NCBI GenBank assembly: GCA_002238605.1
Contig: MPMR01000007.1
Coordinates: 30,001-94,000 of the forward strand
Length of the DNA stretch: 64,000 nt
Direction of reading: 5' to 3'
DNA from: BD2-11 clade cluster bacterium bin43
Lineage (GTDB): Bacteria; Gemmatimonadota; Gemmatimonadetes; Longimicrobiales; Gaopeijiaceae
Shown here: piece after piece, positions 10,075 through 19,203 of the stretch
Layout: each line of letters opens with the position of its first letter
Position numbering within the stretch: position 1 is the stretch's first letter
Position numbers and translations under genes: made by a program
The notes under the pieces: generated by a model
Seen by the model: only the letters and a program-made list of their open reading frames with translations
Told to the model about the DNA's origin: nothing
Database searches by the model: none

Positions 10075-11211
10075 ATGGATCACCTGTCGACGATCTTCGA
10101 TCGCGGCCTGGGGTGGCTCGACGCGAGCGGTCCGGACTCGGATATCGTGCTTTCCACCCGCGTCCGCCTCGCCCGCAACCTTCAGGGGTACGCGTTCGGT
10201 CCCCAGTCACGGGTCAACGACCGCCGGGCCGTGCTCGCGCGCGTGCGGGGGACCGCGGACAAGGTCGAGCTGCTGACCGAGGCGAGCGTTCACCCGCTGG
10301 CCGAACTGGACGGCGGAACCCGGCGCATTCTTCTGGAACGGCGCCTCATTTCCCAGGACCTCCTGGGCGAGACATCGGACTCCGAGCTGCCGCGGCGCGC
10401 GGCCGCCGTGGTGCTCTCGGCCCGCGATCCGGTCAGCGTGATGGTGAACGAAGAAGACCACCTGCGCCTGCAGGTGCTGGTTTCGGGTCTCGCGCTGGAA
10501 GGGGCGTGGAGCATGGTCGACGGGCTGGACGAGGATCTCGGCCGGGAACTCCCGTACGCCTACGATCACGAGCTCGGGTATCTCACCAGTTGCCCCACGA
10601 ACGTCGGCACCGGGCTGAGGGCATCGGTCCTCATCCATCTTCCGGGGCTCGTGCTCACCAAGGAGATCGGCCGCGTGCTGCAGGGGTTGAGCCAGGTCGG
10701 GCTGACGTTTCGCGGACTCTACGGGGAGGGTTCCGAGGTCGTCGGCAACTTCTTCCAGGTCTCGAACCAGACCACGCTCGGAAAGACGGAGGAAGACCTG
10801 GTCGACCATCTGGACCGCATCGTGCGCCAAGTCATCGAATACGAGAGGCGGGCACGCCGCGTGCTGCTTCGGGACGCATATCAAGTGACAGAAGATAAGA
10901 TCTGGCGTGCCTACGGTTTACTACGCTACGCCCGATCTCTTACTTTCGAGGAAATGATGAACCTCCTATCGGGGGTTCGCCTGGGCGCGGCACTGAAACT
11001 TCTCCCAGGGCTCCGTGTATACTCGCTCAACAAGATCATGATCTTTACCCAGTCCGCCCACCTGGAGGATGCAGCCGGGCGGAAGCTTCCTCCCGGTGAG
11101 CGCGACGCGCACCGAGCCACCTATGTGCGCCGCATCCTGGCTACCGAGGGTGTGGTGATCCCGGACACGGAACCTCCGGAGAGCAGTTCGGGCTCCGGCC
11201 CCGACTCCTGA
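10075..11211 (+). CDS. mcsB: McsB, protein arginine kinase
   Basis: McsB phosphorylates arginine residues on proteins and so marks them for ClpC-ClpP degradation. The 378-residue product has the phosphagen-kinase ATP-binding features: VLSTRVRLARNL near residue 24, NEEDHLR near 125, and CPTNVGTGLRAS near 175 with the conserved cysteine. The sequence RDAHRA near residue 344 fits the RDXXRA phosphoarginine-sensing motif of McsB, which supports a true arginine kinase rather than a metabolic guanidino kinase. It ends in a short Ser/Gly-rich tail. The gene sits between mcsA and clpC. Confidence 0.93.
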   Translation: MDHLSTIFDRGLGWLDASGPDSDIVLSTRVRLARNLQGYAFGPQSRVNDRRAVLARVRGTADKVELLTEASVHPLAELDGGTRRILLERRLISQDLLGETSDSELPRRAAAVVLSARDPVSVMVNEEDHLRLQVLVSGLALEGAWSMVDGLDEDLGRELPYAYDHELGYLTSCPTNVGTGLRASVLIHLPGLVLTKEIGRVLQGLSQVGLTFRGLYGEGSEVVGNFFQVSNQTTLGKTEEDLVDHLDRIVRQVIEYERRARRVLLRDAYQVTEDKIWRAYGLLRYARSLTFEEMMNLLSGVRLGAALKLLPGLRVYSLNKIMIFTQSAHLEDAAGRKLPPGERDAHRATYVRRILATEGVVIPDTEPPESSSGSGPDS

Positions 11212-11234
11212 CGACCCGCGGGCACGAAAGGCAG

Positions 11235-13703
11235 ATGAACTACAATTTCACGGATCGGGTTCGAAAGGTGCTCGCGATGGCAAGGGATGAGGCCATCAGG
11301 CTGCAACACGACTATGTGGGCACCGAGCATGTGCTGCTCGGCCTGATTCGTGAGCGGGAGGGGGTCGCCGCCACGGTGCTGATGAACCTGGGAGCGGACC
11401 TGAGCCAGGTTCATCAGCGGGTTGAGGAGGCCGTCCGCAAGGGCAAGGCCACCATAGCCCTGGGTGAGCTGCCCTACACGTCGCGCGCGAAGAAGGTGCT
11501 GGAGTTCGCGCTGGCCGAGGCACGCGAGCTCAAACACTCCTATGTCGGCACGGAGCATCTCCTGCTCGGGCTCCTGAGAGAGGAGAAGGGCATCGCGGCG
11601 CAGGTGCTCAACTCGATGAACGTGCGCCTCGACCGGGCGCGCGCGGAGTGCCTCCGGGTGCTGGGTTCCGAGATGAGTTCGGATGTCGGTGGGGGGCCGG
11701 CGGTGCCGGCCGGAGGCAAGCCGGACAAGAAGTCCAAGACTCCCGCACTCGATCATTTCTGCCGCGACCTCACCAAACTGGCCCGCGACGGCAAGCTCGA
11801 CCCCACCATCGGACGTCGCGTCGAGATCGAGCGGATCGTCGAGATTCTGTGCCGGCGCAAGAAGAACAACCCGGTCCTGATCGGCGAACCGGGCGTCGGG
11901 AAGACGGCCATCGTAGAAGGACTGGCGCAGATCATCGCGGCGCGCGAGATCACGGAGGCGCTCAAGGACCACCGGCTGCTGGCGCTGGACATGGCCGCGG
12001 TCATTGCGGGAACCAAGTATCGAGGCCAGTTCGAGGAACGCCTGAAGGCGGTCATGAACGAGATCGCCCAGGGCGGCAACGTCATCCTCTTCATCGACGA
12101 GCTGCATACCCTGGTGGGAGCCGGGGCCGCCGAGGGAGCCATCGACGCGTCCAACATGTTCAAACCGGCCCTCGCTCGCGGAGAGCTCCAGTGCATCGGG
12201 GCTTCCACGCTGAACGAGTATCGGAAGTACATCGAGAAGGACGGGGCGCTGGAACGCCGCTTCCAGCCCGTCATCGTGGACCAGCCGTCCCTCCCCGAAA
12301 CCGTCGACATCCTCAAGGGCCTGCGCGGCCACTACGAGGAACACCACAGGGTGACCCTCTCGGACGGCTCCCTGGAGGCGGCGGCGAAGCTCTCCGACCG
12401 CTACATCACCGACCGTTTCCTCCCCGACAAGGCGATCGACGTCATCGACGAGGCCGGATCGCGGGCGCGCATCGCCAGCCAGGTGCCGTCGCCGGAGGTC
12501 GAGGAGCTGAAGGAGGAACTTGCGGGGCTTGCGGGACAGAAGGAACTCGCGATTCGCAATCAGGACTTCGAGCGCGCGGCGGAGTTGCGGGACGAGGAGC
12601 GTGAACTGCAGCGCCGCATTCGCGAGCGCCAGAAGGAGTGGCAGGAAGCGCGCAGGCACCATCGGCCGGAGGTAAGTGTCGACGACGTCTCCTTCATCGT
12701 CAGCCGCTGGACGGGAATCCCCGTAACCCGGATGAAACAGGCCGAAACCAGGCGGCTCATCAACATGGAGGATGAGTTGCACAAGCGGGTGGTCGGTCAG
12801 GACCCCGCCATCCAGGCGATTTCGCGCGCCATCCGCCGCAGCCGCGCCGGGCTCAAGGATCCGAGGCGGCCGATCGGGTCGTTCATCTTCTCGGGCCCGA
12901 CCGGGGTGGGGAAGACCGAACTGGCGCGTGCGCTGGCCGAGTTCATGTTCGCGGATCGGGATGCCCTGATTCGCGTGGACATGAGCGAGTACATGGAGCG
13001 GTTCTCGGTCTCCCGTCTCATCGGCGCGCCGCCGGGGTACGTCGGCTACCACGAATCCGGCGCGCTGACCAAGGCGGTGCGGCGGCGCCCGTATTCGGTC
13101 GTCCTCCTGGATGAGATCGAGAAGGCGCACCCCGACGTCTTCAACATCCTGCTGCAGGTGCTGGACGAAGGGCACCTCACGGACAACTACGGCAGGACCA
13201 TCGATTTCAAGAACACCGTCATCGTCATGACGTGCAATCTCGGGGCCCGGGACATCTCCAAGGGCGGCACGCTGGGGTTCCACGAGGAGGATGCGCGGTC
13301 CGGCTACGAGCTCATGCGCGGCAAGGTGCAGGCGGCGATCGATCGCACCTTCAACCCGGAGTTCCTCAATCGCGTCGACGACACGATCGTCTTCCACGCG
13401 CTGAGCCGGGAGGACATCGGGCAGATCGTGCACATCCTGCTCCTGGAGATCCACGAGCGCCTGGGCGAGGAAAAGCTGACCCTCGCCCTGAGCGATGCCG
13501 CGGTCAGCTTCCTCGCGGAGCAGGGCTACAGCGAGAAATTCGGCGCGCGCCCTCTGCGGCGGGCGATTCAGCGCTACCTGGAGGATCCACTCTCGGAGAT
13601 GATCCTCACGGCGGAGTTCGGCGCCGGGGACGAGATCCAGGCCGACCTCAACGAGGCGGGGGACGGTCTTACCCTGGGGGCCACCTCGGCGACCAAGACG
13701 TGA
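11235..13703 (+). CDS. clpC: ClpC, AAA+ unfoldase of the Clp protease
   Basis: ClpC unfolds substrates, including arginine-phosphorylated proteins, and feeds them to ClpP. In 822 residues the order is: two Clp_N repeats (about 1-145, the binding site for phosphoarginine and adaptors), AAA domain 1 with Walker A GEPGVGKT, a middle coiled-coil M domain with a UVR-like FERAAELRDEERELQ, and AAA domain 2 with Walker A GPTGVGKT. The presence of the M domain and the length identify ClpC rather than ClpA or ClpB. ATG 11235 has an aaaggcag ribosome binding site. clpP is not in the window. Confidence 0.95.
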   Translation: MNYNFTDRVRKVLAMARDEAIRLQHDYVGTEHVLLGLIREREGVAATVLMNLGADLSQVHQRVEEAVRKGKATIALGELPYTSRAKKVLEFALAEARELKHSYVGTEHLLLGLLREEKGIAAQVLNSMNVRLDRARAECLRVLGSEMSSDVGGGPAVPAGGKPDKKSKTPALDHFCRDLTKLARDGKLDPTIGRRVEIERIVEILCRRKKNNPVLIGEPGVGKTAIVEGLAQIIAAREITEALKDHRLLALDMAAVIAGTKYRGQFEERLKAVMNEIAQGGNVILFIDELHTLVGAGAAEGAIDASNMFKPALARGELQCIGASTLNEYRKYIEKDGALERRFQPVIVDQPSLPETVDILKGLRGHYEEHHRVTLSDGSLEAAAKLSDRYITDRFLPDKAIDVIDEAGSRARIASQVPSPEVEELKEELAGLAGQKELAIRNQDFERAAELRDEERELQRRIRERQKEWQEARRHHRPEVSVDDVSFIVSRWTGIPVTRMKQAETRRLINMEDELHKRVVGQDPAIQAISRAIRRSRAGLKDPRRPIGSFIFSGPTGVGKTELARALAEFMFADRDALIRVDMSEYMERFSVSRLIGAPPGYVGYHESGALTKAVRRRPYSVVLLDEIEKAHPDVFNILLQVLDEGHLTDNYGRTIDFKNTVIVMTCNLGARDISKGGTLGFHEEDARSGYELMRGKVQAAIDRTFNPEFLNRVDDTIVFHALSREDIGQIVHILLLEIHERLGEEKLTLALSDAAVSFLAEQGYSEKFGARPLRRAIQRYLEDPLSEMILTAEFGAGDEIQADLNEAGDGLTLGATSATKT

Positions 13704-16126
13704 ACGACCGCACCGGCGCACGTGCTTCTGCGCGCCTCGCAGGGCTCACGGCGATGCTTGCCGCCGCGTGGGTCCTTCCCTCTGCGCTGACCGCGCAGCA
13801 GGCGGATCCCGCCGCCGGCACCTTCGTCGATTCCATCACCGTGGAAGGCAACGTGCGCCTTACCGACGAGGAGATTCTCGCGGACCTCACGCTGCAGCCG
13901 CGCACCACCATCTCCTTCCGCGACATCCAGACCGCCCTGAAGGCGCTCTGGAACACCGGGCAGTACCGGGATTTCACGATCAGCGCCGCGGGCGGCCAGG
14001 GCGAGCCGGTGGTGCTGGTGCTCGATGTCGAAGAGCAGGACATCATGGACGCGGTGACCATCGTGGGGCTGGAGCGGCTCAGCCAGGGATCGGTTCGGGA
14101 CACCGCCGATCTCCAGACCGGCGAGCCCTATTCCCCGCAGAAGCTCGCGATCGCGCGCGACTTCATCCGCAGCGAACTCGCGGACGACGGCATCCCGTTC
14201 GCGCGCATCGACGAGCGGGTGGAAGAGATCGCCGACAAGCCGGGGCATGTTCGTCTGACGCTCGAGGTGACGGAGGGCCAGCGCGTCACCATCGCCGAGG
14301 TGGAGTTCGCGGGCAACGAGAACCTGGCCTCCGACCAGCTGCGCGGGTCCGTCGACACGAAGCCCGAGGCGTTCTGGTGGTTCCGCCAGGGGTCATACCA
14401 GGAAAGCACGCTGGAGGAAGACCTGTTCGCCCGGCTGCCCGAGCTCTACCGCTCGCAGGGCTATCTGGATTTCGAGGTCCTGGGGGACACCCTGATCATC
14501 GACCCGGAGACCGGGAAATCGCGACTCGAAGTCACGGTCGACGAAGGTCCCCGCTACCGGGTGCGGGACTTCCTGGTGGAGGGGAACAGCCGTTTCCCCA
14601 CCGAGCAGATCGAGCAGTATTATCAGCCCGAACAGGGAGGGCTGCTCAGCAGCTTCGGGATCGGCGGCGACGATGACCAGGACCCTGTGTTCGATGCCAG
14701 CGCCTTCGACGCGGCCGCGACGGCGGTGGGCACCCTCTACCGGAACAACGGATACCTGGGGGCCAGCGTCGAGCCCTACTACGAGTTCGACGAGGCGAAC
14801 GGCGACGGCGACCCGACCCTGCTGGTGGGCTGGCGCATTCAGGAGGGTCCGCCCGCGTACATCCGCCGGGTCGAGGTTGAGGGCAACGACTACACTCACG
14901 AGCGCGTCATCCGGGACCAGCTCTTCACCCTCCCCGGAGACATCTATTCCGAGGAGCGGCTCATCCAGAGCTACCAGGCGGTTTCGGCGCTCGGGTACTT
15001 CGAGACCCCGATGGAGCTTCCCAGCCTCCAGCCGGCCGACGACGGAACCGGAAACGTGGACATCGTCTATCGGGTCGCGGAGAGGCAGACGGGGACCGTG
15101 AACTTCGGCACCGCGATGGGCGGGGGCTACGGGCTGTCGGGGTTCCTGGGATATGACCAGCCCAACCTCTTCGGACAGGCCAAGTCCGGAAGCGTGCGCT
15201 GGGACTTCGGCCGCTACATCAACAACTTCACCTTGTCGTACACGGATCCGTCGCTCAGGCGCTCGCGCGTGAGCGGGACGATATCCGCGTTCTACACGCG
15301 TGACCGGTTCTTCCAGTTCACCACCGGACAGCGCCGCCTGCAGGGAGGCTCTCTCCGCTTCGGGCTTCCCATGCCCGGCTCTCTGCGTACCAGACTGTTC
15401 CTGGGATACTCTCTCTCGCGCACCAGGTACGAGCTGTTCTCGAGGTCCGAGGACACCTCGCTGTTCGGCAGGGACCCCGGAATCCTGAGCACGCTCTCCG
15501 TCAGCCTCCAGCGCCAGACGCTCAACCACAATCTGTTCCCGACGCAGGGATCGAGGCAGGTGGCGTCCGCGGAAATGAACGGGGGCATTCTGGGTGGGGA
15601 CGGCGACTTCGTGAAGTACGGAGTCGAGGGAACCTGGTTCACTCCCATAGGCCAGATCGGAAGCGGAGCCCGTCCGATCCGGACCACGCTCGGGCTCAGC
15701 GTCCGCGCCGGAGCGATCATCGGGAACGCCGAGCGCTTCCCCTTCGATCGCTACTGGATGGGCGGCGTCCAGTTCGGCGAGAGACTGCGCGGCTACGACG
15801 AAACCACAATCACCCCGGCCGGTTTCTACGACCGCGGATCGGGATCGGGGATTCTCGAGGGCGAGAGGCTGGGGAACGCGTTCCTGGCGCTCACGGTCGA
15901 GTATGCGATCCGCTTCAACGACAACCTGTCGCTCGGGTTCTTCTACGACGCGGGCAACGTCTGGGTGAGCGCGGCCGAGTTCACGCCCACGCGCCTGTTC
16001 CGCGGGGCGGGCGTCGGAGCTCAGCTGGTAACGCCCTTCGGACCACTGGGCCTGGACTATGCATACGGGTTCGACAAGACCAATCCGGGATGGCAGCTCC
16101 ATTTCAGGATGGGACCGGGGTTCTGA
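13700..16126 (+). CDS. bamA: BamA, outer-membrane protein assembly factor
   Basis: BamA inserts beta-barrel proteins into the outer membrane. The product of 808 residues starts with a signal peptide (AGLTAMLAAAWVLPSALTAQQ). A series of POTRA repeats covers about residues 35-440, including the elements VEGNVRLTDEEI, EFAGNENL, VEGNSRF and VEGNDYT. The C-terminal Omp85 barrel ends with a terminal phenylalanine. It starts at GTG 13700, overlapping the clpC TGA. The next gene is the Skp-type chaperone, followed by lpxD, an order shared with many diderms. Confidence 0.94.
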   Translation: MNDRTGARASARLAGLTAMLAAAWVLPSALTAQQADPAAGTFVDSITVEGNVRLTDEEILADLTLQPRTTISFRDIQTALKALWNTGQYRDFTISAAGGQGEPVVLVLDVEEQDIMDAVTIVGLERLSQGSVRDTADLQTGEPYSPQKLAIARDFIRSELADDGIPFARIDERVEEIADKPGHVRLTLEVTEGQRVTIAEVEFAGNENLASDQLRGSVDTKPEAFWWFRQGSYQESTLEEDLFARLPELYRSQGYLDFEVLGDTLIIDPETGKSRLEVTVDEGPRYRVRDFLVEGNSRFPTEQIEQYYQPEQGGLLSSFGIGGDDDQDPVFDASAFDAAATAVGTLYRNNGYLGASVEPYYEFDEANGDGDPTLLVGWRIQEGPPAYIRRVEVEGNDYTHERVIRDQLFTLPGDIYSEERLIQSYQAVSALGYFETPMELPSLQPADDGTGNVDIVYRVAERQTGTVNFGTAMGGGYGLSGFLGYDQPNLFGQAKSGSVRWDFGRYINNFTLSYTDPSLRRSRVSGTISAFYTRDRFFQFTTGQRRLQGGSLRFGLPMPGSLRTRLFLGYSLSRTRYELFSRSEDTSLFGRDPGILSTLSVSLQRQTLNHNLFPTQGSRQVASAEMNGGILGGDGDFVKYGVEGTWFTPIGQIGSGARPIRTTLGLSVRAGAIIGNAERFPFDRYWMGGVQFGERLRGYDETTITPAGFYDRGSGSGILEGERLGNAFLALTVEYAIRFNDNLSLGFFYDAGNVWVSAAEFTPTRLFRGAGVGAQLVTPFGPLGLDYAYGFDKTNPGWQLHFRMGPGF

Positions 16127-16255
16127 CCCGGAAGCCTCCATCGTACCAGGAGGGCCTTGCGGTCGCGCGGCTATTGCAGACATCCTTTCAGGCTGTGGGT
16201 TTTCGGGAACATGAAACGATTCCATCGTGACCGCGCGTTCGGGGAGGCTCGGAAT

Positions 16256-16789
16256 ATGCGTGCATTGGCAGTTGTTCTTGCGGTTGGTTCTTCCTTCTTG
16301 CCGGCCGATGACGCGGCCGCCCAGGGACCGCTGAGACTTGGGTACATCGATTCGCAGGCGATTCTGGCGCAGGCCCCCGGGGCGACCGAGGCACAGGATC
16401 AGTTCGAGCGCGACATGGCCCGTTACCGGGCGGAGCTGGATCAGATCGGGGAAGAGCTGCAGGGCATGATCCAGCAGTTCGAGCAGCAGCAGCTCACGCT
16501 TTCGCCCCAGGCGCGGGATACCCAGACCCAGACCATCCAGGCGAAGCAGGAGGAGTACAACCAGCGCGCCGCGGAACTGGAGGGGGAGGCCGGCAGACGG
16601 CAGGCCGAACTGGTGCAGCCCATCATGGATCAGGTCACGGCGGCGATCGACGAGATCCGTACCGAGGGCGGATACGCCATCATCTTCGATCTGTCCGCCC
16701 AGGCGATCGTCTCCGCGGACCCCGAGCTCAACCTGACGCAGCAGGTCATCGACCGGCTCATGCAGAATCCGCCGGCCGGCAACCGGTGA
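16256..16789 (+). CDS. skp: OmpH/Skp-family periplasmic chaperone
   Basis: Skp holds unfolded outer-membrane proteins in the periplasm for BamA. The 177-residue product has a signal peptide (LAVVLAVGSSFLPADDAAAQ), the usual LGYIDSQAIL strand after cleavage, a long glutamine-rich coiled coil (about residues 45-130) and a C-terminal segment similar to OmpH (GYAIIFDLSAQAIV). ATG 16256 is chosen because it has a ggggagg ribosome binding site and gives a proper signal peptide; the frame is open from 16157. It lies between bamA and lpxD. Confidence 0.9.
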   Translation: MRALAVVLAVGSSFLPADDAAAQGPLRLGYIDSQAILAQAPGATEAQDQFERDMARYRAELDQIGEELQGMIQQFEQQQLTLSPQARDTQTQTIQAKQEEYNQRAAELEGEAGRRQAELVQPIMDQVTAAIDEIRTEGGYAIIFDLSAQAIVSADPELNLTQQVIDRLMQNPPAGNR

Positions 16790-16842
16790 GCCTGCCTTCC
16801 TCGACCTCGGGACCCGCCACACGAGCAGGCTAGGAGACGACC

Positions 16843-17880
16843 ATGGACCTTGCAGGAGCCGCCGCTCTCACCGGCGCGCGCCTGGAAGGGCAGTCCGGCT
16901 GGGCCTTCGACCGCGTCGTGCCGCTGGACCAGGCCGGACGCGGGAGGCTCGGCTTTCTCGCCGACCGGCGCTATCTCAAGCACCTGGACGCGTCTTCGGC
17001 CGAGGCCGTGCTGGTGGCAGAGGATCTTTCCGGCACCGTTCGCGGCCGAGTGCCCAACCTGTTGATCGCGGACCGGCCGCGCCGTGCGCTGGCGCAGTTG
17101 CTCGATCAGCTCCATCCCCCGGAAGGCGCGCGTCCGGGTATTCATCCCACGGCCGTTCTCGGGAAGGGCGTGCGACTCGGGCGGGACGTGCGCATCGACG
17201 CCTTTGCGGTGCTGGAGGAAGACGTCGAGGTAGGTGACCGGGTGCGCATCGGCGCCCACGTGTCGGTGGGCCCGGGATCGCGCATCGGCGCAGACTCGCG
17301 ACTGCACCCGCAGGTCGTGCTGTATCCGGGAACCCGGCTGGGCCGGCGCGTTGTCCTGCATGCCGGGACCGTCGTGGGCTCCGACGGCTACGGCTACGTG
17401 ATGCACGAGGGCCGCCACGAGAAGATCCGCCAGGTAGGTGGCTGCCTCATCGGCGACGACGTGGAGATGGGCGCTCATTGCTGCGTCGACCGCGGATCCA
17501 TCGGGGACACCGTCATCGGCGCGGGGACCAAGACCGATAACCTGGTCCATGTCGCCCACAACGTAACCGTGGGTGAGCACTCCCTTCTCATCGCCCAGGT
17601 GGGCATCTCCGGTTCCACGACGCTCGGCAGGGGCGTGGTGATGGCGGGGCAGTCGGGCGCAACCGGGCACCTCGAGATCGGCGACGGGGCGCGGGTGGCC
17701 GTGCAAACCGGGGTGATCGGGGATGTCCCCGCCGGGACCAGTGTGGTCGGTTTCCCCGGACGGCCGCGCGCGGAGTTCTGGAGATCCATGGCGGCGATGC
17801 GGAAGCTCCCGGCGCTGAGGGAGCGGGTGAAGGAGCTGGAAGAACGGCTGTCGGCGCTGGAGGGGAAGAACGAATCATGA
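16843..17880 (+). CDS. lpxD: LpxD, UDP-3-O-acylglucosamine N-acyltransferase
   Basis: LpxD adds the second acyl chain in lipid A synthesis. The 345-residue product has an N-terminal uridine-binding domain (about 1-100), then a left-handed parallel beta helix of hexapeptide repeats (about 100-310), including LVHVAHNVTVGEHS with the catalytic histidine, and a C-terminal helical extension (about 315-345). ATG 16843 has aggagacgacc upstream. It is the first of the lpx genes and is followed after 19 bases by lpxC-fabZ. Confidence 0.95.
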   Translation: MDLAGAAALTGARLEGQSGWAFDRVVPLDQAGRGRLGFLADRRYLKHLDASSAEAVLVAEDLSGTVRGRVPNLLIADRPRRALAQLLDQLHPPEGARPGIHPTAVLGKGVRLGRDVRIDAFAVLEEDVEVGDRVRIGAHVSVGPGSRIGADSRLHPQVVLYPGTRLGRRVVLHAGTVVGSDGYGYVMHEGRHEKIRQVGGCLIGDDVEMGAHCCVDRGSIGDTVIGAGTKTDNLVHVAHNVTVGEHSLLIAQVGISGSTTLGRGVVMAGQSGATGHLEIGDGARVAVQTGVIGDVPAGTSVVGFPGRPRAEFWRSMAAMRKLPALRERVKELEERLSALEGKNES

Positions 17881-17899
17881 CCTGGGAGAAGGAGTGTCC

Positions 17900-19180
17900 A
17901 TGAACGGGAGCCGCCAACGCACGATCGGCCGGGAGGTGAGCCTCGAGGGTATCGGCATTCACCTGGGGGAGCCCGCGGACGTGTCGTTCCATCCGGCCGA
18001 GCCCGGCGCCGGCATCGTCTTCCGGCGGGTCGATCTGCCCGGCAAACCCGAAATCCCCGCGACCCTGGATCACGTCGTGGGCACCGAACTCGGAACGAGC
18101 ATCGGCCGGGCGGAGGCCCGCATCCTCACCGTGGAGCACCTCATGGCGGCGCTGGGCGCCAGCGGGATCTCCAACGTGCGGGTGGATGTCTCCGGACCCG
18201 AGATTCCCATCCGGGACGGGAGCTTCCTGGACTTCCTGGATGCCCTGGATGCGGCGGGGGTGGTGGAACAGAAGGCGCGGGCGCGCGTGGCTGAACTCGA
18301 TGAGCCGGTGGTTCTGGACGGCGGCGGCGGCGAATCGTACATCCTTGCGCCCGGCCCCGGATTCCGCATCACCGCGACCATCGACTTCGAACACCCGGCG
18401 ATCGGCCGCCAGACCGGATCGTTCGACGGCCTCGGCGCCGATTTCCGAGCCGACATCGCTCCGGCGCGCACCTTCGGGTTCCTTGCCGACGCGGAGGAAC
18501 TGCATGCGCGCGGCCTCGCCCAGGGGGCATCGCTGGCCAACACGATCGTTCTGGACGACGACGGCGTCGCCAACGACGAACTGCGGTTCCCCGACGAGTT
18601 CCTGCGTCACAAGATCGGTGACGTGCTGGGCGACCTGACGCTGCTGGGCAGCCGGCTGCGGGGCCATCTGGTGGCGGAGCGACCGAGTCACCGGGGCAAC
18701 ATCGAGCTCGGCCGGCTGGTCGAACAGCGGCTGAACGGCGCACCTCCACCCGCGTTCGATGTCGAGCGCATCCGGAGCTACCTGCCGCACCGCTATCCGA
18801 TGCTGCTCGTGGACCGTATCGCGAGCGTCGAAGACGGGCGCCACATCACGGGCATCAAGAACGTCACCGTCAACGAGCCTTTCTTCCAGGGCCATTTCCC
18901 CGGGCGCGCCATCATGCCCGGCGTGCTCATCGTGGAGGCGATGGCCCAGATCGGCGGACTGCTGCTCATCGATTCCGTGGGCAACCCGCGAGACAAGCAG
19001 GTCTATCTCATGTCCATACAGAAGGCGCGCTTCCGGCGTCCGGTGCTGCCCGGCGACCAACTGGTGTGCGAAGTCGAACTGCTCCGCTTCCGGCGCGGAA
19101 CTTGCAAAATGAGAGGCGAAGGATACGTGGACGGCGTGCGCGTCGCGGAAGCGGAATTCATGGCAAGAGTTGTGGACTGA
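17900..19180 (+). CDS. lpxC/fabZ: Bifunctional LpxC deacetylase / FabZ dehydratase fusion
   Basis: The first part, to about residue 280, is LpxC, the zinc UDP-3-O-acyl-GlcNAc deacetylase that commits to lipid A synthesis. It shows the zinc motifs [16 protein letters not shown] and [11 protein letters not shown]. The second part, from about residue 290, is FabZ, the 3-hydroxyacyl-ACP dehydratase, with [11 protein letters not shown] and [20 protein letters not shown] carrying the catalytic His and Glu. Both active sites look complete. LpxC and FabZ compete for the same acyl pool, so a fusion links their amounts. ATG 17900 is best spaced from ggag; GTG 17894 is also possible. Confidence 0.95.
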   Translation: MNGSRQRTIGREVSLEGIGIHLGEPADVSFHPAEPGAGIVFRRVDLPGKPEIPATLDHVVGTELGTSIGRAEARILTVEHLMAALGASGISNVRVDVSGPEIPIRDGSFLDFLDALDAAGVVEQKARARVAELDEPVVLDGGGGESYILAPGPGFRITATIDFEHPAIGRQTGSFDGLGADFRADIAPARTFGFLADAEELHARGLAQGASLANTIVLDDDGVANDELRFPDEFLRHKIGDVLGDLTLLGSRLRGHLVAERPSHRGNIELGRLVEQRLNGAPPPAFDVERIRSYLPHRYPMLLVDRIASVEDGRHITGIKNVTVNEPFFQGHFPGRAIMPGVLIVEAMAQIGGLLLIDSVGNPRDKQVYLMSIQKARFRRPVLPGDQLVCEVELLRFRRGTCKMRGEGYVDGVRVAEAEFMARVVD

Positions 19181-19203
19181 AATGGCAAGAGTTGCGGGCT
19201 GAA
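19160..19203 (+). repeat. 22-bp tandem duplication across the lpxC-fabZ stop / lpxA start
   Basis: Copy 1 (19160-19181) and copy 2 (19182-19203) are each 22 bases, share the start atggcaagagttg, and differ at two positions. Copy 1 holds the last six codons and stop of lpxC-fabZ. Copy 2 encodes a second six-codon frame, MARVAG plus stop, and its last base is the A of the lpxA ATG. Confidence 0.9.

Noticed and set aside
11121-13721. Long open frame on the minus strand opposite clpC (about 866 codons)
   Set aside because: It mirrors clpC codon by codon, has no ribosome binding site, and its translation matches no family. Long antisense frames are expected in GC-rich genomes.
14393-16822. Long minus-strand frame opposite bamA and skp (about 809 codons)
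   Set aside because: It is a shadow of confidently identified genes on the plus strand, with low-complexity translation and no start signal.
19183-19197. Sigma-54 promoter (TGGCA...TTGC) inside the 22-bp duplication
   Set aside because: The conserved GG and GC are two bases closer than a -24/-12 promoter requires, and the sequence is part of a coding-region duplication.
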